DNA from: Pelargonium nanum
Taxonomy: Eukaryota > Streptophyta > Magnoliopsida > Geraniales > Geraniaceae
Length of the DNA stretch: 25,418 nucleotides
Direction: 5' to 3'
Assembly (NCBI GenBank): GCA_036897485.1
Contig: JAYMTF010001203.1
Coordinates: 1 to 25,418, forward strand
Numbering within the stretch: position 1 is the stretch's first letter; every line of letters begins with the position of its first letter. The position numbers and the translations under genes were made by a program. Shown piece after piece: positions 1 to 9,400 of this stretch. The notes beneath the pieces are model-generated. The model had not been told where the DNA came from. It saw only the letters and a list, made by a program, of their open reading frames with translations, and did no database searches.

Positions 1-409
1 TTTTTGTTGAATTTGTGTGTTGTGTTTAGTTTCAATTTGCAAAAATTTCTAGTTTTTAGCAAAAAAAAAAAAAAAGAAAGAGAGATTTCGGCAAAATTTC
101 CCAGGTTCCGGCGGTGTTATGAAGTTTTCGGCGACATATCAGGAACATGTTATTGGTTAATGAAGACGAAGGGCAAAAGTGAAGAGTATTTTTGAAATTT
201 CACAAATAAGTTGGGTTTTGTGCTGGGCACATGATCTAATAGTGTCATTTTCTGTCAAATATAACTGACGGAATGATAGAATGAATTAAAGGATATGGGA
301 TCCTACTGTTGCATAAGAGGTGCCTACTGCAGTAGGTGTAAATGACTGGGGGGTCCTTCTGTTATTACCCGTATACAATATAACACGACCTCGTTGCATG
401 AAATTATTT
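1..409. other. Gene-free AT-rich flank
   Basis: No credible coding region is visible. There is an A-run at 61-75 and otherwise low-complexity AT-rich sequence. Short open frames here have no recognisable protein signature. Confidence 0.5.
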
Positions 410-415
410 GGTAGC

Positions 416-583
416 TTTTTTTTTTTCCTTTTTTCTTTTAAAGGTAAGAATAGCATAACTCTAAAGTAGATTTTGTTATGTCGGGTTTCTAATTTTAGAC
501 ATAAAATACACATGCATATAAATAGTTCTAACTAGAGACCTTAAGCATAAAGCACGAGCTTCTAACCGCTTGGCCATATGGGT
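416..583 (-). mobile_element. Candidate tRNA-derived SINE
   Basis: Read on the minus strand, the element opens with a tRNA-like head whose Pol III box A, TGGCCAAGCGG, lies at 576-566. A weak box-B-like GGTCTCTAG follows about 40 bases later. After a short body it ends in an A-rich tail, seen on the plus strand as T-rich sequence at 416-440. The 6-mer GGTAGC occurs immediately outside both ends, at 410-415 and 587-592, as expected of a target-site duplication. The size (about 168 bp), head and tail fit plant SINEs. Box B is degenerate, so it is probably an old inactive copy. A decayed tRNA gene is the main alternative. Confidence 0.45.
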
Positions 584-592
584 GTAGGTAGC

Positions 593-1401
593 AGCATTTT
601 TAACATTTAACTATATGGGTTAATAATATGTAGCACAATATCATTAGTAATAACATTAGATAGACAATAACCCCTGAGCAAGCCTGGACTATTTGTCATC
701 TAAGAATGGAAAATTTTGGATTAACAAGTACATATATTTTGATCTGTATTTTTGTAAGTTGGATTGCTTAAAATTGATCCAATTAATTTTCTGGACGACA
801 AAAATCATATATTGTACAAGCTAAACTTGAAACTTGATCTCAAAACTATTTTGAGTTAGATTTAAGTTGGACATCTCCAAATTGAACCAAAATCTCCGAC
901 TGTACCAAAACATGAACAATCAACTCTAGTCTTTCTTGCGTTTCCGACTTAGTGCTTGTTTGGTAACTCCAAGCTCAAAAAGTCTATTGAGTAAAAGGAA
1001 GTGAAATGAAGTAAAAAGTGTGTAAGTAATTGTAGACATTCGGTGTATTGTTTGGTAAATTTGTTGATAATAGAGGTTTGTAAATGTAGTTCATGAGATG
1101 ATTTTTTTTTTTGTTTTTGAATGATGGATGAGATGATTGTTTAACAAAAAAAATAAGTGCACTGTATTTTGAAATGTTGTAAAGACCAAAACAACTTCAA
1201 TTAATATAATATTACAAAAATATATCATTTGAAAAAAATAAGCCCATATACAAAAAAACGGGCGAAAAATTATTTGAAACTCAATATTTAACATATCCAT
1301 ATACATGACTCAAAACACGAGGTCGAATATGAAAAATGAATGACGAAGTTAGTTGTAAAGCGTAATGGTTGATCATCAAATTACGAGCATTAGACTATGC
1401 A
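593..1401. other. Intergenic, no gene recognised
   Basis: This is AT-rich sequence without a supported gene. The phrase GTGCTTGTTTGGTAAC near 952-967 resembles termini of plant hAT-type MITEs, but no matching inverted end was found, so no element is called. Confidence 0.45.
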
Positions 1402-1489
1402 GTCAACCATCAAATATATGAATGTAGTCGACTATCATGTGAATTTGGTCAACCATCCAGTAAATCTGGTCGACCACCAACTGAATCTG
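1402..1489 (+). repeat. Degenerate ~21-bp tandem repeat, four units
   Basis: Four units each begin GTC(A/G)AC(C/T)A: 1402-1426 (25 bp, longer), 1427-1447, 1448-1468 and 1469-1489 (21 bp each). A looser possible extra unit begins near 1368. Because the unit is a multiple of three, both strands read through as seven-residue peptide repeats, which explains the overlapping open frames there. It is probably part of an eroded transposable element, but the family is not identifiable. Confidence 0.6.
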
Positions 1490-2389
1490 CAGCAACTTAA
1501 GATTTTCAAACAGTACGAAAATGTGTTTCATTTGGTTGAGGGGCATGAGTATGTAATTTTTCAACAAAACATAGGGCAAAATGAAAGTTCGATCATTTCT
1601 CTCTCTTCCTGTTGTTTCTCGTAGTAAACTTAAACATCCTTTGGAAAAATAGCTTCCACAATAGTTGTGCACGAGATTTTGGCCAGAAGGTATGTTGCTC
1701 AAAAAGTTAGCTAAACATAAACTGTCATGTGGGAGTTTTCTATATCCTTTGTGGCAATCACAAAAGGAGGTTGCAGAAGCACTACTAGTGTTTACGAATA
1801 ACCTCTTATACACGCTTCATATGAGTTTAAAGGTTACTTTCTAAAATTAGAGGTGATTATTTTTACTACAAGATTTATTTTTAGATTTTTCTTATAATTA
1901 TTGTTCAAGACTTATGATTTATTTTCAAGAGTTGTAGTTTGTTGTTTAGAAATTATGATTTAAATTAGTTTTGAGATCATAATCTTGATATAGGGTTTAC
2001 TATTTGAGATCTTGGATTCATTATCATAAGTATTATTCTAGTCTAGACAATATTAATACTTAATTTATTTTAACATATTTACAATAATTTATGCATATCT
2101 TCTTTTTCTTTAAATGACGATTTGTAGTCATTACCGTAGTTATAACCCTTTTAGTATTATCTGAGGAAAATTTATCTAGTATGGTATATTTTCAATTCCA
2201 TCCTCATGTACATGTATTGTGCGTAACAAAATGAAAGAAACTCACTATCTAATTATTTGGACATTATTAAAAAAAATATGGATTGAATGCTTCTAGATTC
2301 TCTGATTTTTTTTTTGGATTATAGAGATGACTCGTAGTCTCAATTTTTAGTTGTGCCGATCCCTGAATTTTCATATATATATTTTTAAA
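1490..2389. other. Intergenic, no gene recognised
   Basis: This stretch is mostly AT-rich. The open frames over 1403-1813 show no recognised domain and owe their length partly to the tandem repeat. It may be transposon debris, but nothing specific is supported. Confidence 0.4.
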
Positions 2390-3156
2390 TTTAGTACATG
2401 TAACATGCTATAACAGATAAAAACGTTCCACGTTAGATGAGCAGCCACGTAGGCCAACCACGTCACCCTCCACCATCGCATATGAAATGTCGACCATTGC
2501 AACGTCGACCAACAGTTGGACATCAACGTCCTCGAAAGTGATAGCACTGCATCGCTGTCATCAAGAACCCCTCTAGGATGAAACTCCCCCTCCGCCCAAA
2601 GCCACCCCCCATCAGCAGCTATGAGGACCCCTGTAACTTATGTAGTCGGTGACGCCATAGGTTGGGCCGTCCCTCCCGACAACAACGAAAACACTTACGA
2701 AGCATGAGCTCTCGACAAGAACTTCATCGCCGACGATATTCTTGGTAAGAAGAAAAGAAAAGAAAAGTTATTGAAAACTAATTTACTGCGGAAGTGACAA
2801 GATAATTAATGAGACTGAACTAAATTTAATATTTCGTAAGTTACTGTGTTCAATTTCACAATTGGATCACACAATGTTGCGCAAGTGACATAGCAAGCTA
2901 CTGACTACTGCAACGAGGCAAATCCCATCAGGAAGGCCACCACCAGTCCGTCGAACACGACCTTGACAACGACCGCCGTGAAACCTTAGTTTGAGCTCAC
3001 ACTTTCTGCCATGAAATCCTATCTAAAACACTGCCAAAATGACGTCGTTTTCATATGTCATGGTGGAGGGTAAACAATGACATGGCTGGTCCATGTGTCT
3101 GCCCATCTAACGTGAATGGTCTTTACCTGCTACAATATGTTACGTGCACAAAACTA
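2390..3156. mobile_element. Non-autonomous Mutator-like element (Pack-MULE type) with captured gene
   Basis: Sequence at about 2390-2487 is repeated in inverted orientation at about 3048-3156. Shared blocks include CACGTTAGATG at the left and CATCTAACGTG at the right, plus CCCTCCACCAT and TGGTGGAGGG. The arms are about 100 bp and clearly similar by eye, with scattered differences and a small indel. No transposase is present. The ~560-bp interior carries a dead phytocyanin fragment with an intron. Long inverted termini around a captured gene piece are typical of Pack-MULEs. The outer ends and the 9-bp duplication expected of a MULE could not be fixed, so the superfamily is inferred. The right end lies about 320 bp upstream of the POL5-family start codon. 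Confidence 0.65.
2621..2989 (+). pseudogene. Captured phytocyanin (blue copper protein) fragment
   Basis: Exon-1-like sequence at 2621-2744 encodes YVVGDAIGWAVP and, after a stop, ALDKNFIADDIL, matching the start of a phytocyanin (plastocyanin-like) domain. A GTAAGA donor follows at 2745, the usual intron site in this family. Exon-2-like sequence from about 2841-2847 encodes VFNFTIGSHNVAQV and then DYCNEANPI, including the first copper-ligand His of the family. It is dead: the expected Trp is TGA (2705-2707), an expected Lys is TAG (2891-2893), another stop lies at 2987-2989, and the C-terminal half with the remaining copper ligands is absent. The retained intron shows capture at DNA level. 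The acceptor is unclear; AG at 2839-2840 would keep frame. Functional phytocyanins are extracellular or membrane-anchored copper proteins. Confidence 0.75.
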
Positions 3157-3320
3157 GAAAAAAATAAAGGGTAAATTGTCATCATAGTACCTGTACTTGT
3201 TGAAACTATTGAAAATATTTATTTCAACACGTGTTTAGGTTACGGAATGGGTAAAAGTAAAACAGTAAAGACGTAACACAGAGGGGAAGTTCTGGAATGT
3301 AAAGTACCATAAAATGGCTG

Positions 3321-3328
3321 AACCCTAA
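3321..3328 (+). promoter_or_regulatory. Telo-box-like AACCCTAA
   Basis: AACCCTAA lies about 150 bp upstream of the POL5-family start codon. Telo-boxes are frequent near the 5' ends of plant ribosomal-protein and ribosome-biogenesis genes, which fits the downstream gene. Function here is inferred. Confidence 0.4.
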
Positions 3329-3458
3329 ATAAAACTGGACACTGACGCTGAGGTTTAAGTTTTAACAACATAACATACGCATTTGTCCTTAGCGGTTCTG
3401 TTGCTCTGCTCACTTCATTTCTCAGGATTTGTCATTCAATCCAATCGCTTCAAGGGGT

Positions 3459-3467
3459 TTAGGGTTT
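3459..3467 (-). promoter_or_regulatory. Telo-box (TTAGGGTTT, inverted) in 5' leader
   Basis: TTAGGGTTT is the reverse complement of the consensus AAACCCTAA and ends nine bases before the ATG at 3476. Together with the motif at 3321 it gives the gene a pair of telo-boxes, typical of plant translation and nucleolar genes. Confidence 0.45.
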
Positions 3468-3475
3468 TAGACACC

Positions 3476-6400
3476 ATGGGCGGCACCAAGAGAAACGCCG
3501 ATTCTATACACCAAGAAGCAGAGCCTCCAATGGCCGATAGCCAGGAGCCTTCAACAATGAAGAAAGACAAAGAAGTGACGGATGCTAATTCGGCGATGCC
3601 CATGGAGAGGAGGAAGAAACGGAAAGCAATGGACAAGGAACGACACCGTAATGCCTCCGCGGACGAGCAGCCCAACCCTAAGCCCGTCAATTTGGAACTA
3701 TCGAAATCGGAACCCCTGGCACTTCCGATTGCTAGTGCTAGCCTTAGCGGCGGCGGCGGTAGCGGCGTCTTGCCGGAGTTCCATATTGGAGTTTTTAAGG
3801 ACTTGGCGGCGGCTGATGGTGCTGCGAGAGAAGCGGCGGCTGAGGCAATGGTGGTGAGGCTGCGGGAGGTGCAGGAGGCTTATGATAGGCTTGATGTTAA
3901 GGATTCGGTAGATGGCGGGTTGAAGCTCGAAGCTGAGAAAGACGACGGGTTGAATAACTGTGCGCCTTCTGTGAGGTATGCGGTTCGGAGGCTAATCCGA
4001 GGTGTTTCTTCGTCCAGAGAGGTATGGCTCTCTGTTCTGTTTGTGATGAATCAAAATTTGTTTTGTCATTACTCTCAGGGATGATGTAACAGTGGGTTTT
4101 GTTATTGGAGTATTGTGAATTGTGCTAAGCATTGAGTATAGTTGTGTTCATTTGTAAATAATTGACTATCATTAGCAGCAAGCTAGGCATTTTTTTTAGG
4201 TAATGATACTTCATACTTTGTAAAACATTAAAGCTTTTGATTTCTTAGGGAGATAATGCAAAAGCATTTGCATACCCAATATAATCTTCTGAGTATGCTA
4301 GGTGAAGTAATAAAAATAAGGTGCCATATTTGATACCTCTATTAGCAACTTGCTTCTGTTGAATTGAAAGGAAAGATTCTTCTGCTATAGTCATCCTATT
4401 TTCTACAACTTGGCTGTTTAACTTGTTACAGGAAATTCTCTTTTGTTGCCCTTGTTGTAGGCTATATTTTACTAAGGCTACAGATTGGTCTGTACATGCA
4501 TGCTCTTTATTTAGGAAGTTACCATTTTTCTAATGATTCATTTGGATAAGCGAAACTGGAAATGCTGCGAATCTCTCCCAGTCTCTCTCTCTCTGCATTG
4601 CTAGTAAGGTTCCTTGATAGTGCAACTGTGTTAGCTAATCTGTGGACTGTTATGGGTTTGGTATTTGTTTTTTGCAGTGTGCAAGACAAGGGTTTGCATT
4701 AGGTTTAACTATGGTTGCCACTATCCCAAGCATCAAACTGGATTCATTGCTGAAACTTATAGTTGATTTATTGGAGGTCACTTCGTCATTGAAGGGCCAG
4801 GTGGGCAAGAACTTCATATATGTTCCATGGTGTATCTTGACCAGATTTTGTTCCTTGTGTAAAAAGTTTTGAGGTTATACTTGTCTGAAATTGCAGGAAG
4901 TAAGGGATTGTCTCTTGGGTCGCTTATTTGCATATGGTGCCCTTGCACGATCAGGAAGGCTGATTGAAGAGTGGGTATCTAATAAAGATACCCTTTATAT
5001 CAAGGAATTCACAGGGCTTCTTATATCTCTTGCCGAAAAGAAGCGATATCTGCAAGAGCCTGTTGTCTCAATTATCTTAGACCTGATTGAAAAGGTGTTC
5101 TTATCCATACAACTAAAAACTATTCCTTTCTTCAAATATTCATAATATTTCATTTCGTTTATTATTTGCCCAAGTGTTTAAGATTTTCTGTTCCATGGTT
5201 CATCTGTAGTTTAAATCCTTCGATGAGTTTTAAATGATTATTCTGAACTGATGGTAGTTGGAAACCAAAAATTTGTTTCTCAAAATTGTTTTACTCGTGC
5301 TCCTAGGCGCTATGAAGTCATTGAATGATATGTGCAATTAATTGGAGTGGATATTCCAATAAGTCTATTGCTGTAGATCTGAAGCCTGTTCTATTTTTGC
5401 CCATGTCTTTTCCGAAAAATTATGCTTTTGATTAATTGTCTTCAATGTGATTATAATGTTGTTCTAGATATGGATGATCTTTGTGCTGTCTATAGTTTTA
5501 AATATGCAGTTGCTTGTATAGTATATATTGAATGTTTATTAAGAGAAATGTAACATTTTCTTACAGGATTAATGGATTGTAGAAATCCTTTTAGCACAAT
5601 AAGTTTTAATATTTAAATATCATTTGTCTTGAAATTAATAAAATGGCATCTATCAAATGATTAAGTGTAGGTTCCAGAGCTAATAAATTTATTATCCTGA
5701 GCCATATATTTGTTAAATAGTCATTTGCCTTTTTGTATAGGGTTTAGGATACCCTACTTGCATCTTTTCTGCTCTGGTGGCTTCACTGGGTTTTGTATTC
5801 TTAAACTGCCTAATTAGGCTATTTTTCACTTTTCATTTATTTTTGTATTGGTTTTTGAATTTGGGTTCATTTGTGAAGTACTAGATATATATTTTGAATT
5901 GCGGATCATATGACTCATAACTTTTGTTAAAAAAATGAATTATGAAGAAATTTGTAATGAGTTTGAATTGAATATATTAACTTTTTGAGTATAATTCTTT
6001 TTTCCTGATTTGATAAATGTATTACATGTTACAACATGCATGCATTGAATAGGCAGAGTTATTGATGTTTGTTATCATTGTTGTTTTTATTTTGTTTTAT
6101 GTCTTGATGTGTCATTGTTGGTTCACTATTGTTCATGATGCTTTGCCTGGTTGTTTTGTTGTGGACAATGAAATGTAAAATGCCATTTCTTCATTTTATT
6201 TCAAGGATTTTTTGTGTATTCTGTAATGTTATTATATCCCCATATCAAAATTTTCTTCCAGTTGCCTACCGAAGCTTTGTTGAATCATGTTCTTGAGGCT
6301 CCGGGACTTCGTGAGTGGTTTGAAGGAGCTGCTGAAGCTGGAAATCCTGATGCATTTCTTCTAGCTTTACGACTTCGAGAAAAAATTTCTGTTGACAGCT

Positions 6401-9400
6401 TAATGTTTGGCAAACTTTTGCCATATCCATTCAGCCCAACTAAGCTTTTTGCCGCTGATCGTCTGTCCATTCTTGCTAATTGCCTGAAGGTGATTTACAA
6501 AAGTATACATTTATGACAAATACATATTATTGTAGGCAGAAAAAGTGAAAATAATTTCTGATATATGTCTTTGTTAAATATAACAGGAATCCACCTTCTG
6601 TCAGCCTCGAGTTCACAGTGTGTGGCCTGTGCTGGTAAATATTCTTTTACCTGACATGGTTTTACATACTGATGATTTGTCATCAAGTTCTTCCAAGAAG
6701 CACAAGAAGAGTCGCAAGGGTAGCTCATCTGAAGAAGAAACTGAATCTAACTTTAAGTCTTTCTGTGAAGTTGTTATTGAAGGTTCCCTTCTACTGTCAT
6801 CTCATGACCGCAAGCACTTGGCATTTGATGTTGTTCTTCTGCTCCTCCCAAGGATGCCTGCATCTTTTGTCCCAATTGTTCTGTCTTACAAACTAGTCCA
6901 GTGTCTGATGGATATACTTTCCACAAAGGACTCTTGGCTTTATAAAGTCGCACAACATTTTCTTAAAGAACTTTCTGATTGGGTTAAGGATGACGATGTT
7001 AGAAGAGTTGCTGTTATTGTGGCTCTGCAAAAGCACAGCAATGGAAAATTTGATTCTATTACGCGGACAAAAACCGTTAAAGATTTGATAGCAGATTTCA
7101 AAACAGAGTCTGGTTGCATGCTTTTTATTCAGAATTTAGTGAACATGTTCGTGGATGATGCTCACACGTCAGATGAACCTTCAGATCAGAGTCAAACAAC
7201 CGATGACAATTCAGAGATAGGTGTTGTCGAGGATAAGGACTCAGTTGGGGCTTTGGGAGCCTCTGAGTATTTGAAAAGTTGGGTCATTGATTCCCTCCCT
7301 AGTATTTTGAAATATTTGAAGCTGGATACTGAAGCAAAGTTTCGGGTTCAAAAAGAAATATTGAAGTTCCTAGCTGTTCAGGGTCTGTTCTCTGCATCTC
7401 TTGGCACGGAAGTGACATCTTTTGAACTACAGGAGAAATTCAGGTGGCCAAAAGCAGCGACATCTATTGCACTCTGCAGAATGTGTATTGAGCAGCTCCA
7501 ATTATTGCTGGCTAATGCTCAAAAGGCAGAAGGGCCACGTGCTGCATCAAGTGGACTTGAGCTAAATGATATTGGATCTTACTTCATGAGATTTCTTAGC
7601 ACTTTACGCAACATCCCTTCTGTTTCTCTTTTTCGAACTTTGAGTGATGATGATGAGAAGGCATTTAAAAAACTGCAAGAAATGGAAAATAGACTTTCTA
7701 GAGAGGTAAACTTGCTTCTTTTTTTTGGTATATATATTTATAATTTTTATAATGGAGTTGGTTCACATTTTTTTCATACAGTTTTTCTTTATACTTAATC
7801 ATGGGATAAACCCTTCCAATATGTTCCATATTTTTGGGGGGTGGAGGGGGGTGCCTAGGGGTGTCATGTAGATAAGAAACAATAAAATATATTCCCTTTG
7901 TCCCAAAATAATTGTACACTTTCTCTAAACCCGAAATAATTGTTCACTTTCTATTTTATTTAGTTATGCATGAATTACTAAAAATATCTTTAAGATACGT
8001 TGGTTAGAACCCCTTGAGTTTGTTAGAGCAAGAGCAAATGAGGGTACAAGTGCCAAGCCTTACTCTAACTACATTCTTAACCTTCACAGAAAATGGAAAG
8101 TGGACTATTATTTTGGACGGAGGGTGTAAAATTTATATGTGTAAGTTGGTAAAAAATTATATTTTAAATCATATTTCATGTAATATATATTGATTAGAGA
8201 ATAATAAGCTAAGCTTGAGTTTTACTTGAGCTTGATTATTATGAGCTCGAGATGCTCATTTAGAGTTCGACTCGTTTATAGCCCTACTTTTGCCCAAGCC
8301 TTACACCTTCATATACCAATTGGGCCACATGGTCAGCCAGTTTGGCATTTCTATGGCCCTGTTTGTAATTTGCATGACATCTGAAGTACGATCATAATTC
8401 TGTGCTGTCAATTTATTAACATGTGTGGTTTGAGATATGCCCGACATGTTCCCAAATCAGTGAACTAGAAAACATTGTTTATGATATGCACTACTTTCTA
8501 ATTTACTCCATTGTGATTTTTAGCTAGCCACAATTAACACATTCAAGAGGTGCTCAGTCACATTAGTTTTCAGGGTAGTGTCCAGTCATAGTATTTTTTC
8601 TGTATGAATGATGTGTCACTTTATTTTTTGCTTTATTCTACAAAATCGTGTTCATTCATATAAAATATCTCAATGCTAACAGGAAAGGAATTGTGGGCTT
8701 AGCACTGATGCAAATAAATTGCATGCCTTGAGATTCTTGCTGATCCAATTGCTTCTGCAACTGCTACTTCGACCAGGGGAGTTTTCAGAAGCAGCATCTG
8801 AGCTTATAATATGTTGCAAAAAAGCGTTTGCTGCTCCTGATCTTCTAGATGACTCTGGTGAAGATGAGCTGGATGGTGACGCGGCACCTGAGTTAATGGA
8901 CGTTCTTGTGGATACATTGCTTTCATTGCTTCCAGAATCATCTGCTCCTATGAGGTCTGCTATTGAACAGGTGTGTTTGATGAGGGCATGGTTTTACATA
9001 CAGGCTCGCATTATTTATAAGCCTATGTTATGCTAAAAGTTTAATCATCCTCTAACTATCTTGGACCTTAAGGTGTTGGTGCTGGTAGTTGGATGGGCCA
9101 ACTGAATGTATTGCCTATAACTATATTGTATGTTAGGGAGTGGGATCCTGAAAACCATCTGCATTTTTAGTTATCTTTTTAGTTGCTGTACTTGTTAACT
9201 TGCTGAGAGGACCGGCTTCCTCTGTTCAAGGGGAAATGAAATGTTGATAAAAATATCAGCTGCTTTGGCAGTATGTTAAAGGATATGCTACATGAGTTAG
9301 GTTTTCAAATATTCAATTTAGACACTTAGATAATGAAATGTTCCAGATGTTTAGGTTATCAATTTATTTAAAATTTTATTTCCTCGTGATGTAGATATGA

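Noticed and set aside
952-1300. hAT-type MITE starting GTGCTTGTTTGGTAAC
   Set aside because: No complementary terminus or 8-bp duplication could be found downstream.
1403-1813. 136-codon minus-strand open frame
   Set aside because: No known domain; its length comes partly from the tandem repeat lacking stops, and a shorter frame overlaps it on the other strand.
3160-3200. GGGTAAATTGTCATCATAG, resembling a transposon terminus, just right of the MULE
   Set aside because: No inverted partner was found on either side, so it cannot be tied to an element.
3383-3475. Upstream extension of the POL5-family reading frame
   Set aside because: The frame is open but its first codon at 3383 is TTG; there is no ATG before 3476, and 3476 has a good start context.
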